Below are positions 36,445 to 45,691 of a DNA stretch of 59,709 nt, piece by piece. The position numbers and the translations under genes are program-made. The stretch's first letter is position 1, and every line of letters begins with the position of its first letter. This DNA comes from CAYMFD01 sp964389475. GTDB taxonomy: Bacteria; Bacteroidota; Bacteroidia; Chitinophagales; Saprospiraceae. The stretch spans positions 1 through 59,709 of the forward strand of contig CAYMFD010000011.1 in assembly GCA_964389475.1 (NCBI GenBank), in the 5' to 3' direction. A model generated the notes under the pieces. It had not been told where the DNA came from, did not search any database, and saw only the letters and a program-made list of their open reading frames with translations.

Positions 36445-37429
36445 CGATAGAGATCTGCTCACTCACGAGGCCTTGCGACGTGTATAGAGACAAGATGTAG
36501 ATACCGTTTTGATCTGGTGTGTCTAGCTGAGCTTGCTGGCCACTTACCTGGACAGACTGTACTAGTCGACCTGACTGATCGATGAGGTCCACCTGGCGGA
36601 TGTCATTACTAGACCATGACACATCGATATTGGTGTCATTAATCAGATACTTAAGATCAGCAATCTCCACTTGAGTGGTGTTTACAGCCCCTTGCTCTAT
36701 GTCAACGACTCGACCATTAGCGAATACTAGGCCACTACTGACCTCCCATGCGACTACGAGCACCTCGTAGTTCTCTATGGCAGATATACCTAGGTCGCTT
36801 ACGCTTGCTGTATAGGTGGCCGTACCGTCTGTATCTGTAAGCAGATCACCCTCTACGCTAGGAGTCATGTAGCCCACGAGCATACGCTTGTGTACCGCAT
36901 CATTGCCTCTTGTCGATTGAAAACCCACTAGATTATTATCAAGTAAGTATACACCTAGTCTATAGCTGCCATTATCGGTGCCGTATGCTACTGAGACAGT
37001 TACTTCGTCACCCGCCACGGATGCGTCTACGCCTAGGCCCACGGGGCTGTCTGTAGCGGCAGCTGTATTGGCTATGTCGAGTAGCTCTTGTCGCTTAGCA
37101 GCACCATTATTTCTGCTCAATCCAAGATTGGTCTTACCGTGGTAAAAGACAGGTTGTGCCCCAGTACCAATGTGCTGCATAAAGTATTCCGTAACCTCAT
37201 TGGTATAGTCACTCGTGCTGCTGTGCACAGCGACACCGATAGCTGTATTCGAGTCGTCGAAGTCTGATAGTATGCCCTCAAAGGCATCCCATCCCCAATT
37301 ACCACAGTTACTGCACCAGCTAGCCGTACGCTTACTCACGAGAGTATGTTGGGTATAATCGACACTTTGGGCCACGAGGGTCACCGCAAGAAAACATATC
37401 GTCAGAGAAGTAAGTAGTACTTTTTTCAT
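36437..37429 (-). CDS. Omp28-like thiol protein with T9SS sorting domain
   Basis: 330-aa secreted protein. Signal peptide ending LVAQ, an Omp28-like thioredoxin-fold domain with a CSNC active-site-like pair in TASWCSNCGNWG (about residues 38-49), an intermediate beta domain, and a type A sorting domain in the last 70 residues (IDVSWSSNDIRQVDLIDQSG by pattern, ending QISIVK). It should be exported by T9SS. Its 3' end overlaps the convergent permease gene by 8 bases. Whether the CxxC is redox active is untested. Confidence 0.88.
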   Translation of the reverse strand: MKKVLLTSLTICFLAVTLVAQSVDYTQHTLVSKRTASWCSNCGNWGWDAFEGILSDFDDSNTAIGVAVHSSTSDYTNEVTEYFMQHIGTGAQPVFYHGKTNLGLSRNNGAAKRQELLDIANTAAATDSPVGLGVDASVAGDEVTVSVAYGTDNGSYRLGVYLLDNNLVGFQSTRGNDAVHKRMLVGYMTPSVEGDLLTDTDGTATYTASVSDLGISAIENYEVLVVAWEVSSGLVFANGRVVDIEQGAVNTTQVEIADLKYLINDTNIDVSWSSNDIRQVDLIDQSGRLVQSVQVSGQQAQLDTPDQNGIYILSLYTSQGLVSEQISIVK

Positions 37430-37455
37430 AATTGTATTTTTATCCAGTCGTACTA

Positions 37456-37463
37456 CAAAGGTA
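37456..37463 (-). promoter_or_regulatory. -7 box ahead of Omp28-like gene
   Basis: Minus-strand TACCTTTG matches TAnnTTTG, 27 bases upstream of the ATG. Confidence 0.55.
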
Positions 37464-37623
37464 TTGATCTATTGTTTTAAAACCGATACTATGCATGTCC
37501 GTCGGCCAACAAATGTATGATCGCAGATGTGATAGATGTGGCGACACGTTATAGAGACTTTAAATAGGCGATGTCACGTAACCTATGCCGCTGTAATAAT
37601 GACTACATAAGTAGATGATAGCT

Positions 37624-38895
37624 ATGAAATATACGAGTATCCGTAATCTGGTTTTGTTTTGCTTCGCGATGGTGCTGACCACTTTTGGGGGTGCTCAGGA
37701 GGTAGTGTATAAGGATACGATCTACGATCCGGACATACGGGCCGTCGTACTCGAAAAACCAGGAGGCGGCACCTCTTATGAGATGCCTATTATACCCATG
37801 ACTGGGCGGCTCATGCTTGAGTTTGACGATCTAGGCGCCTTTGAGTACGACTATTACTATGAGATCATACACTGTACCCGCGACTGGCAACCATCTACCA
37901 ACCTACTGGAAAACGATTTTTTAGACGGATATAATGGGGAGTTGATAGACCAGTATGAGCCATCGCAGGCAGTATATAGCAACTATATGCACTACAAGCT
38001 CAGCCTACCCAATGACTTTACGGCGTGGAAGCTATCAGGTAACTACGTACTCAATGTATACACCGATGACGAAGACCTGACGCTGCTCTTTACTAGGCGA
38101 TTCGTAGTGGTGGAGTCCTTCGTGCCCATCAGCGTGGAGGTTAAGCGTCCTATCGACGTCCTTAAGTTTCGGACACATGTAGAGATGGACATAGATGTTA
38201 ATTTAGGTGATGTCAGCGTATTTGACCCGCAGCGCGAGCTCACACTAGACATATACCAAAACGGTAACTGGAACTCCGCTCGGCGAGGCCTCATAGGTCA
38301 GACTTGGGCTGGCGATATATGGAAGTACAACTATACCGATAGCATCACCTTTAAGGGTTACAACGAGTTTAGGGAGTTCGATATAAGGTCGCTCAACTTC
38401 ACCTCGGAGTTCGTGAGTACTATCGACCTTGATGACCAGGGGGCTCAGGTGTATATATTTAGAGACAGAAGCAGGAATTATCAGCCCTACCTCTTTAGGA
38501 TCGATGCTAATGGTAGTCGGGTCCTCACCACTAGGGAGGATAGGCAGCGAGATGCAGATACTTGGGGAGAGTTTGTCGATGTGACATTTACATTGGAGTT
38601 TCCCGAGATATTTGATGGAGAGATATATACGATCGGAGAGTTCACGGATTGGGACCTACTAGATCGTTTTAAAATGAAGTACGTAGGAGATAAGACCTAT
38701 AAGAATACCGTCCAGCTCAAGCAAGGCTACTATAACTATATGTATGCGGTCAAACAAGATGATGGCACGATAGACATGCAGCGCCTAGAGGGTAGTCATC
38801 GCGAGACTAATAACAGCTATACCTTCCTGGTGTACTACGGTCCCAATGAGGGTAGGTATGATCGCTGTATCGGTTATCTATACTATGAGCTTTGA
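37624..38895 (+). CDS. T9SS plug protein (DUF5103)
   Basis: 423-aa exported protein of the DUF5103 family, whose members plug the SprA translocon of the type IX secretion system when PorV is not bound. Signal peptide MKYTSIRNLVLF..., then DIRAVVLEK, the LEFDDL..FEYDYYYEIIHC block (about 60-85), LLENDFLDGYN, and the YNYMYAV..D end. The ATG at 37624 is taken in preference to 37615 because it starts the cleaner signal peptide. It fits with two T9SS cargo proteins in the window; other translocon genes are not here. Confidence 0.9.
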   Translation: MKYTSIRNLVLFCFAMVLTTFGGAQEVVYKDTIYDPDIRAVVLEKPGGGTSYEMPIIPMTGRLMLEFDDLGAFEYDYYYEIIHCTRDWQPSTNLLENDFLDGYNGELIDQYEPSQAVYSNYMHYKLSLPNDFTAWKLSGNYVLNVYTDDEDLTLLFTRRFVVVESFVPISVEVKRPIDVLKFRTHVEMDIDVNLGDVSVFDPQRELTLDIYQNGNWNSARRGLIGQTWAGDIWKYNYTDSITFKGYNEFREFDIRSLNFTSEFVSTIDLDDQGAQVYIFRDRSRNYQPYLFRIDANGSRVLTTREDRQRDADTWGEFVDVTFTLEFPEIFDGEIYTIGEFTDWDLLDRFKMKYVGDKTYKNTVQLKQGYYNYMYAVKQDDGTIDMQRLEGSHRETNNSYTFLVYYGPNEGRYDRCIGYLYYEL

Positions 38896-39034
38896 TACTG
38901 TCTTAAACATTTGATACAGTGGTGTGTTTCTTCAAGGTCAGTCTGTGGCTGAAGGCGATATAGTTCGCAAGGAAAGAGATGCCGACTTAACTACGATGGG
39001 CATAGTTTCTACAATATTCTAAAGTGTACGCTTT

Positions 39035-39508
39035 ATGAAGCATTTGAAAGTAGGTGACGCTGCACCAAGTTTTACAGCTACCAATCAAGATGGTGACATC
39101 GTGTCATCCGAGAACCTTAAAGGTCAAAAGCTAGTACTCTTTTTTTATCCTAAGGATGATACACCTGGCTGTACAAGTGAGGCGTGTAACTTACGGGACA
39201 ACTATCGTACATTCGAAAAGCAAGGCTACAAGATCTTAGGCGTGAGTCCTGATACGGAGAAGAAGCACCGTAAGTTTATCGACAAATACGAGTTTCAGTA
39301 TGACCTGATCTCTGATACAGATAAGGCTGTACTTACTGCATTTGGTGTGTGGGGACCCAAGACATTTATGGGCCGTACCTACGAGGGAGTACACCGGACG
39401 ACATTCCTCATCGACGAAAACTGGAAGATATCTGGTGTCATCGAGAAGGTAAAGACGAAGGACCACTCCAATCAGATATTCGCCCTACTAGACGGAGAGA
39501 GAGCCTAG
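39035..39508 (+). CDS. bcp: thioredoxin-dependent thiol peroxidase (Bcp/PrxQ)
   Basis: 157-aa peroxiredoxin Q. Peroxidatic Cys in DDTPGCTSEACNLRD (about residue 46) with the resolving Cys five residues later, the atypical 2-Cys arrangement. LVLFFYPKDDTPG and FGVWGPKTFMGR..GVHRTTFLID are family blocks. Reduces H2O2 and organic peroxides using thioredoxin in the cytoplasm. Single gene. Confidence 0.95.
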   Translation: MKHLKVGDAAPSFTATNQDGDIVSSENLKGQKLVLFFYPKDDTPGCTSEACNLRDNYRTFEKQGYKILGVSPDTEKKHRKFIDKYEFQYDLISDTDKAVLTAFGVWGPKTFMGRTYEGVHRTTFLIDENWKISGVIEKVKTKDHSNQIFALLDGERA

Positions 39509-39588
39509 TACCTAGGTTATCTGTGTAGATATATACGCCACCTGTAGACAGCGATATTTATTGATATCGTTTTGCGTATTTATAATGC

Positions 39589-39619
39589 TTGCTCAACTTA
39601 AGCATTAGTAGTACTTTTG
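39589..39619 (+). promoter_or_regulatory. promoter of yceD-rpmF
   Basis: The best-formed promoter in the window: TTG (39589-39591), 20-base spacer, TACTTTTG (39612-39619), matching TTG-N19-21-TAnnTTTG. Transcription should start near 39625, downstream of the first in-frame TTG at 39617. Confidence 0.75.
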
Positions 39620-39643
39620 CACTCCATTTGGAAAATTGGGAGA

Positions 39644-40162
39644 GTGAAGCGTCCATTGCAGCATTTTGATATACCGTTTAAAGGACTACACGACGGTGTG
39701 CACGACATGCACTTTACGGTGGACGATGCGTTTTTCTCTCATTTTGAAAAATCAATAATCGACAATGGTCGATTTAAGGTAAAGCTTGAACTAATAAAGA
39801 AGCCCGGTCACTCTGACCTGATCTTTGATGTAGAAGGTACCTGCGTACATACTTGCGATAGATGTCTAGAGCCAGTAAGTGTGCCCGTATCAGGATCATA
39901 CACGATGTATCTGCAGCAAGGTGAAGACGATACGCTAGACGAGGACATCATTACGATGGAGGAGACAGCGTCAGTGGTAAATGTAGCAGCAGCTATCTAC
40001 GAGATCGTTACTGTCCTACAACCACTGAGAAAAGTACATCCCGAAGTAGACGGTAAGTCTTGCATCGATGATGAGCTAGATCGCTTAGACGATGGAGAGG
40101 CAGACAATACACCTAGTGGTGACGTTTGGTCTTCTTTAGATGGGCTCAAGTTTGATAATTAA
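39644..40162 (+). CDS. yceD: YceD/DUF177 family protein
   Basis: 172-aa DUF177 protein, found upstream of rpmF in most bacteria and implicated in 23S rRNA accumulation. Core motif VEGTCVHTCDRCLEPVSVPV holds two or three Cys, and an acidic C-terminus with the conserved DPR-like region follows. Start set at GTG 39644 (VKRPLQHFDIPFKGL) because the promoter lies over the earlier in-frame TTG at 39617, which would not be transcribed. rpmF follows after 62 bases in the same transcript. Confidence 0.85.
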   Translation: MKRPLQHFDIPFKGLHDGVHDMHFTVDDAFFSHFEKSIIDNGRFKVKLELIKKPGHSDLIFDVEGTCVHTCDRCLEPVSVPVSGSYTMYLQQGEDDTLDEDIITMEETASVVNVAAAIYEIVTVLQPLRKVHPEVDGKSCIDDELDRLDDGEADNTPSGDVWSSLDGLKFDN

Positions 40163-40224
40163 TAGAAGAAGACTAAGTTTCGACATAGGTAGTCAGATTG
40201 CTGACTATCATAAAATAAGGAGAT

Positions 40225-40425
40225 ATGGCACATCCTAAAAGCAGGATCTCAAAGCAGAGAAAGAGAAAGCGTAGAACGCATTACAAAATGACAGCACCCC
40301 AGCTTGCTACTTGCAAGACTACAGGTGAGGTACATCAGTATCACAGAGCATACAGCGTAGATGGAGCTCTGTACTACAGAGGTCAGGTAGTCGTTGCTGC
40401 TCCAGAAGAAGAAATAGAAGAGTAG
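40225..40425 (+). CDS. rpmF: ribosomal protein L32 lacking zinc-ribbon cysteines
   Basis: 66-aa L32. The basic N-terminus MAHPKSRISKQRKRKRRTHYK is conserved. The usual CxxC...CxxC zinc ribbon has become ATCKTTGEVHQYHRAYSVDG, with only one Cys left, so this is a zinc-independent (C-minus) form. The YYRGQVV end is intact. It is cotranscribed with yceD and ends at a strong terminator. Whether the genome has a second, Cys-bearing copy cannot be seen here. Confidence 0.93.
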   Translation: MAHPKSRISKQRKRKRRTHYKMTAPQLATCKTTGEVHQYHRAYSVDGALYYRGQVVVAAPEEEIEE

Positions 40426-40473
40426 ATTACTCTCTGCCCTCATCGGCAGTAATTACTTCTCATAAAGTAATAA

Positions 40474-40506
40474 CCCGGCAGCTTGTGTAAGCTGTCGGGC
40501 TTTTTT
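40474..40506 (+). terminator. intrinsic terminator after rpmF
   Basis: Stem CCCGGCAGCTT (40474-40484) pairs with 40489-40499 with one G-U, loop GTGT, then C and six Ts. Confidence 0.92.
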
Positions 40507-40588
40507 AGTTATAGGCTACTTTAATAGGTAGTAGTAGAAGTAGTAGGCCAGCACAATACCTACTCCACCTAACAATAAGATATATCCC

Positions 40589-41734
40589 CTAGGCTAGTTG
40601 TGGCGTTTTTGCTTTTTCTATCACCCTAGTGTAGTGAGCCTCGTACTGTGGTAGTATCCGCTCTATGCTGAAGGTCTTGGCGTGTTGCAGTGCATTGGCC
40701 CTCATCTGAGCTAGTTTTTCTTCGTCCTTGAGGATCTCGATAGCGTATTGAGCCATCTTGTCCACGTCGCCTACCTCTGCCAGATAGCCTGTCTGATTGT
40801 GTATGTTGACCTCAGGTAGGCCACCTACATTACTTGATATCACGGGTACCTCACAGGCCATCGCCTCTAGTGCCGCTAGACCAAAGGACTCATTGGCACT
40901 AGGCAAGATAAATAGATCAGATACAGCGAGTAGCTCCTCCACGGCGTCTTGTTTACCGAGAAATCGTATGTTTTCGCATAGTCCGAGCTCTCTGCACATC
41001 GACTCGTTGTGGCTCCGCTCGGGACCATCACCAACCATCAGCAGTTTGACAGGCATTACGTCTGATATCCTTTTAAAGACCTGGATGACGTCACCTGACC
41101 GCTTGACTTTTCTAAAATTACTGACATGTACGAGTATACGTTCGTCCTCTGGTGCCAATGCCTTTTTGAAGTGACTTTTGTCAGATCGCTTAAAACGGTT
41201 GAAATCAATAAAGTTATAGATCACCTCGATGTCACGCTTGATGTCAAAAGCTGACATCGTAGCGTCTTTTAGTTGTTGAGATACGGCTGTGACACCGTCA
41301 CTTTGGTTAATGGTAAACTCTACGACGGGCGAAAAAGTAGGCTCCTTACCTACTAGGGTGATGTCCGTACCGTGCAGCGTCGTTACTACAGGCAAGATGA
41401 TGCCTTGAGACTTGAGGATAGCCTTAGTCATAAAAGCCACTGCCGCATGCGGTATAGCATAGTGGACATGTAGGACATCTAGTCGAGCATACTTGACGAC
41501 ATCGACGAGCTTGCTGGCTAGCGAGGTCTCATATGGCGGATAATCGAACAAGGGGTACTCCATAGAGTCCACCTCATGGAAGCTGATATTGGGGTGAAAG
41601 GACTTAAGCCTAGCAGGCTTCTTATAGGTAATGAAGTGAACATCATGACCCTTGCTTGCAAGTGCTAGCCCCAACTCCGTAGCCACTACGCCACTACCAC
41701 CATAAGTGGGGTAGCATACTATTCCGATCCGCAT
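40589..41734 (-). CDS. bshA: N-acetyl-alpha-D-glucosaminyl L-malate synthase BshA
   Basis: 381-aa GT4 enzyme making GlcNAc-malate, the first step of bacillithiol synthesis. It begins MRIGIVCYPTYGGSGVVATELG, the typical BshA N-terminus. HxH-type HVHYAIPHA, VTTLHGTDIT, and the C-terminal SANESFGLAALEAMACEVPV are in place. An open frame extends 24 codons upstream to 41806, but those residues (AVAATTVCLQQ...) are not BshA-like, so the ATG at 41734 is used. bshB and bshC are not in the window. Confidence 0.93.
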   Translation of the reverse strand: MRIGIVCYPTYGGSGVVATELGLALASKGHDVHFITYKKPARLKSFHPNISFHEVDSMEYPLFDYPPYETSLASKLVDVVKYARLDVLHVHYAIPHAAVAFMTKAILKSQGIILPVVTTLHGTDITLVGKEPTFSPVVEFTINQSDGVTAVSQQLKDATMSAFDIKRDIEVIYNFIDFNRFKRSDKSHFKKALAPEDERILVHVSNFRKVKRSGDVIQVFKRISDVMPVKLLMVGDGPERSHNESMCRELGLCENIRFLGKQDAVEELLAVSDLFILPSANESFGLAALEAMACEVPVISSNVGGLPEVNIHNQTGYLAEVGDVDKMAQYAIEILKDEEKLAQMRANALQHAKTFSIERILPQYEAHYTRVIEKAKTPQLA

Positions 41735-41814
41735 ATCGATAGTGATTTGTAATATCCTGCTAATTAATGCCTGCTGGAGACAAACTGTTGTCGCCGCTAC
41801 GGCCATTTGTCACA

Positions 41815-41855
41815 ATAAACAAAAAAGGGTCCGATACTACCTCAGTATCGGACCC
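41815..41855 (-). terminator. intrinsic terminator after mscL
   Basis: A perfect 12-bp stem (GGGTCCGATACT with its complement, 41827-41855) reads on the minus strand into TTTTTTGTTT. Confidence 0.92.
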
Positions 41856-41882
41856 CAATATAATATGTTCAGAGATGCTAGC

Positions 41883-42266
41883 TTACTTGGCTAGTAGGTC
41901 TCTTATTTCTGCTAGTAGGTCTGTCTCTGATGGGCCTGCAGGTGCCGCCTCTTCAGGAGCATTAGCCTTGTTGTATCCCTTGATAATCAAGAATAGTACA
42001 AATGCTACAATTACAAAGTTGATGATCGTGTTGATCCACTTACCATACATGATAGCTACCTCTGGAGTGTCTTCGCCAGCTGCTGCTTGCAATACATACT
42101 TAAGGTCGCTAAAGTCTGCACCTCCTGTGAAATAACCTACGACAGGCATGATGATGTCATTGGTAAATGAGCCGACTACTAGGCCAAAGGCACCAGCGAT
42201 CAGTACTGCAACTGCTAGTTCCAGTACATTGCCTTTCATGATAAACTCCTTAAATTCCTTGATCAT
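41883..42266 (-). CDS. mscL: large-conductance mechanosensitive channel
   Basis: 127-aa MscL, opening under membrane tension to relieve osmotic shock. N-terminal amphipathic helix MIKEFKEFIMKGNV, TM1 LAVAVLIAGAFGLVVGS (about 16-34), periplasmic loop with GGADFSDL, TM2 about 70-93, and a C-terminal helix LLAEIRDLL. Single gene closed by a perfect terminator. Confidence 0.96.
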   Translation of the reverse strand: MIKEFKEFIMKGNVLELAVAVLIAGAFGLVVGSFTNDIIMPVVGYFTGGADFSDLKYVLQAAAGEDTPEVAIMYGKWINTIINFVIVAFVLFLIIKGYNKANAPEEAAPAGPSETDLLAEIRDLLAK

Positions 42267-42399
42267 AACGTGTTTTGATTTTGTTTAGATGACGTAAATA
42301 TAGTTTTATCTGCTATACATATCGTAGACGTAAAGGTACTAGTGAAAGTCACGCTTCTCTAATACTCATTATCTTGTCTGCTGTAAGCATAGATCATAT

Positions 42400-43626
42400 A
42401 TGGGCAATCCGACAAAAATCACCTTTACCGAGTTCTTTACAGAGGGGCAGTATCAGACACAAGAGGAGGTCCTGACGGTCTCTCGTAACAAGCAATCTGT
42501 AACTATAGGGATACCTAAAGACTCGAGCAAGACAGAGAAGCGGGTCTCCCTCGTGCCCAATAGTATTCGTACTCTTGTAGGCTATGGTCACCGTATATTA
42601 GTGGAGCGAGGCGCAGGGCTGGCGTCTAACTATACGGATCACGACTTTAGTGAGGCCGGCGCAGAGATTATTGAGAGCAAAGCCGAACTGTACAAGTCGC
42701 AGATCATCGTTAAGATCGCCCCACCGACCAGCGCTGATATACAGCTGATGCAGCGCGACCAAGTCCTGATATCGCCCATACAGCTGCCTACTATGCCGGA
42801 CGAGTACCTTGCGCAGATCAAGGCCAAGCGAGTATGTGGCTTGGCTATGGAGTATCTACATGGTAACGATGGTGCCTTTCATATAGTAAGGATCATGAGT
42901 GAGATAGCCGGTATGTCAGCTATAAGTACGGCAGCAGAGCTACTGAGCAATACTCGAGGCGGACGGGGAGTCTTGCTCGGTGGTATCACGGGTGTGCCCC
43001 CTGCCAAAGTAGTCGTACTAGGTGCAGGCGTGGTGGGCGAGTTTGCGGTCAAGACAGCCTTAGGCCTAGGGGCATCGGTACGGATATTTGACAATGATAT
43101 CAGTAAGCTTATGCGACTGCAGAGTCAGGTGGGCCGACAGCTACACACCTCTGTTATTAACCCCAAGTACCTTGCTTATCAGTTGATGAGTGCTGACGTT
43201 GTCATAGGTGCCATCCATAGTACGCATGGCCGCTCGCCTATCATAGTGACAGAGGAGATGGTCAGCAAGATGAAGGCGGGTAGTGTGATCGTAGATGTGA
43301 GTATAGATCAGGGAGGCTGCATAGAGACTAGCCGCGTAACCACACATGAGCATCCTACCTATGAGGAGCATGGCGTAATCCACTATTGTGTGCCCAATAT
43401 ATCTAGCAAAGTCGCTCGCACAGCATCCGCAGCCGTAAGTAATATCATCACACCGCTACTGCTCAAGGCTGGCACATCATTGTCGATCGACAACTTACTG
43501 TATCAGAGTGAGGGAGTGAGGCATGGTTGCTACACGTACAAGGGTTGTGTGACCAATGAGTATATGGCTAAGCGCTTTGGTCAAAAATACACACCCATAG
43601 ATCTCTTGATGACTAGCGTCCGATAA
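42400..43626 (+). CDS. ald: alanine dehydrogenase
   Basis: 408-aa NAD-dependent alanine dehydrogenase (alanine to pyruvate plus ammonia). N-terminal GIPKDSSKTEKRVSLVP, catalytic-site Lys and His regions, NAD-binding GAGVVGEFAVKTALGLGA (about 205-222), and VDVSIDQGGCIETS late in the chain. About 30 extra N-terminal residues precede the usual start of the Ald fold, as in other Bacteroidota homologues. Its stop overlaps the start of a bPH2 gene by one base (TAATG), so an operon of three genes is likely. Confidence 0.9.
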   Translation: MGNPTKITFTEFFTEGQYQTQEEVLTVSRNKQSVTIGIPKDSSKTEKRVSLVPNSIRTLVGYGHRILVERGAGLASNYTDHDFSEAGAEIIESKAELYKSQIIVKIAPPTSADIQLMQRDQVLISPIQLPTMPDEYLAQIKAKRVCGLAMEYLHGNDGAFHIVRIMSEIAGMSAISTAAELLSNTRGGRGVLLGGITGVPPAKVVVLGAGVVGEFAVKTALGLGASVRIFDNDISKLMRLQSQVGRQLHTSVINPKYLAYQLMSADVVIGAIHSTHGRSPIIVTEEMVSKMKAGSVIVDVSIDQGGCIETSRVTTHEHPTYEEHGVIHYCVPNISSKVARTASAAVSNIITPLLLKAGTSLSIDNLLYQSEGVRHGCYTYKGCVTNEYMAKRFGQKYTPIDLLMTSVR

Positions 43627-44147
43627 TGATGTCATTTACTAACGACCAGTTGCAGACAATACCAGATGTAGACAGTGTAGCATATCATCAGCTACAGCCT
43701 AGCTACAGGAGGTACTCCATGATAGTATCTTCCATCTGGTTGCTGATTTTACTAGTAGTGATGTACTCCTGTCATGTGCTGGGCTGGCTGGGTATTGACT
43801 ACGTGATAGGGATAGCTACCATCTCCTGGGGTCTACTCGCCTGCTGGTCACTATGGGTTACGCAGCAGGCCTATGCCCTAGCAGGGTATGCCATCAGGCA
43901 GCACGATATTATATACAGGAGTGGATACCTATGGAGGTCGGTGACTGCCGTACCCTACAGCCGCATACAGCATACGGAGGTCAGCCAAGGCCCTGTAGGA
44001 CGCTGGCTTAATCTGTACGAGCTGCAGGTCTATACTGCAGGTGGTGTGAGTAGCGACCTACATATCAAGGGCCTAGACCAGCGTACAGCGGAGAGTATCC
44101 GGGCTTTCATCATCAGTCAAGCGGACTTCTCGGATGATAGAGCATAG
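43626..44147 (+). CDS. bPH2 (YdbS-like) membrane protein
   Basis: 173-aa protein with two transmembrane helices (about 34-53 and 57-75) and one bacterial PH domain 2 (RSGYLWRSVTAVPYSRIQHTEV ... LQVYTAGG by pattern). YdbS/YdbT proteins act as paired membrane proteins of unclear function, possibly in secretion or envelope stress. The next gene overlaps it by 14 bases and is the YdbT-type partner. Confidence 0.87.
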   Translation: MMSFTNDQLQTIPDVDSVAYHQLQPSYRRYSMIVSSIWLLILLVVMYSCHVLGWLGIDYVIGIATISWGLLACWSLWVTQQAYALAGYAIRQHDIIYRSGYLWRSVTAVPYSRIQHTEVSQGPVGRWLNLYELQVYTAGGVSSDLHIKGLDQRTAESIRAFIISQADFSDDRA

Positions 44148-45609
44148 CTTTTCTGAGACTCAACGGCAGTCCGCAGCTGCTATACTTCAGATTATTTACA
44201 AGACCTATCGTATTATTGTCAGGCAGCTCTGGCCATTCTTGATTGTGTTTTTTCTGGGAGGGTCCAATGATTCTTTCGGTACGAAAGTCACCATCGTTTT
44301 AGTGGCGATCGCCTTGCTGTCTATGGTGGTCTCTGTACTAGGCTACTTTAGGTATACATTCTACGTAGAAGGGGGCGAACTAGTCGTCAATCGTGGTGTC
44401 CTAGTGAGAAAGCGGCTGGTCTTACCACTCGGCAAGGTGCAGAGTATCAATATCGAGCAAAACCTCCTACATCGCCTCATGGGAGTGGTAGGCGTCCAGG
44501 TGGATACTGCTGGCTCTACTGGTGAGGAGATAACCATCGACGCATTATCGACTGCCAAGGCGCAGGCACTAAAAAACTTACTTCTATCTAGTAAAAAAGA
44601 GGCCAAGCGGGATACACAGCAGGAAGATCAAGATGAGGCCGTAGTGGCGGAGCAGGAGGTAGTACATGAAGTCGATATCGGCGATTTGCTCGTCGTCGGC
44701 CTTACCGAAAATCACCTAAAATCGGGTTGGATAATCATTGCTTTTGGGTTGTGGTTATTTTCAGAACTAGAGGGTATAGGTGTAGAGACGGCGGACTACC
44801 TGCCCTCGCTACAGTCTCTGGCTGTATTGACAACTTACCTCATAGGAGCATTCCTTATAGCCAGCTTACTCATATCTCTGGTAAGGATAGTGATTAGGTA
44901 TTACGGCCTCTCTTTCGTAAGAGAGGAGGATGGCTTCAGGCTACAGCACGGCTTATTTACTAAGCAGTCGATAAGTGCCTCGGACCGTAAGATCCAGACC
45001 ATCGCCTGGCGAGACAATTTACTGCGCAAGACGGTGGGCTTATATCAGTTAAGTATCAAGCAAGTGGGCTCGCAGGCGATAAATAGTAAGAAGCCACTCA
45101 CCATCGTAGGTATCAGGCGATCGGATATAGATCGTATATTAATAGACGTCTTCGGTCGGGTGGTAGATAGAGGTGCTGAGTATGAGGGAGTACACGTCAG
45201 TTGGCGCAATCGTAGGATGGCATTCGTAGCTGTGCCATTGCTGGCCTTGGCTGGAGTTTTTATCTATATGCAGAAGTACTATCAGCTGGCAGTCGCTATA
45301 GGCTTGCTGGTGTATTGGATAGCGGCTACATGGAGGGCCTACCGAAAACTAGGGTATGCGCTGATTGATGACTACCTAGTCTTGTCTGGTGGCGCATGGG
45401 GCGACTATCGTACGATCATACCTCTACATAAGTTGCAGTACGTTGCCCACTCGACCTCCCCATATCAGCGACGTAAGGGCCTTGTTACGATTAAGGTCAA
45501 GACAGCCGCCGGCACACACACGATACCCTACCTGCCTGACCACCTGGGCCGAGATCTTAGGGATCGGCTCTTGTATGAGGTGGAGGTGTGTGACCAGGAT
45601 TGGATGTAG
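44134..45609 (+). CDS. bPH2 (YdbT-like) membrane protein, triple PH
   Basis: 491-aa partner of the upstream YdbS-like gene. Three bPH2 segments alternate with pairs of helices: about 82-150 (VVNRGVLVRKRLVLPLGKVQSIN), about 270-340 (LQHGLFTKQSISASDRKIQTI) and about 415-480 (LSGGAWGDYRTIIPLHKLQYV). A charged linker rich in Glu/Gln at about 155-185 follows the first. Overlap of 14 bases indicates coupled translation. Function unknown. Confidence 0.87.
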   Translation: MIEHSFSETQRQSAAAILQIIYKTYRIIVRQLWPFLIVFFLGGSNDSFGTKVTIVLVAIALLSMVVSVLGYFRYTFYVEGGELVVNRGVLVRKRLVLPLGKVQSINIEQNLLHRLMGVVGVQVDTAGSTGEEITIDALSTAKAQALKNLLLSSKKEAKRDTQQEDQDEAVVAEQEVVHEVDIGDLLVVGLTENHLKSGWIIIAFGLWLFSELEGIGVETADYLPSLQSLAVLTTYLIGAFLIASLLISLVRIVIRYYGLSFVREEDGFRLQHGLFTKQSISASDRKIQTIAWRDNLLRKTVGLYQLSIKQVGSQAINSKKPLTIVGIRRSDIDRILIDVFGRVVDRGAEYEGVHVSWRNRRMAFVAVPLLALAGVFIYMQKYYQLAVAIGLLVYWIAATWRAYRKLGYALIDDYLVLSGGAWGDYRTIIPLHKLQYVAHSTSPYQRRKGLVTIKVKTAAGTHTIPYLPDHLGRDLRDRLLYEVEVCDQDWM

Positions 45610-45691
45610 TATGAGTGAGCTTGTATACATATTGACTCCTCTTGCGTTTATTGACTAGTTCTGTTTTCTAAAATACTTATCTCACTTAGTG

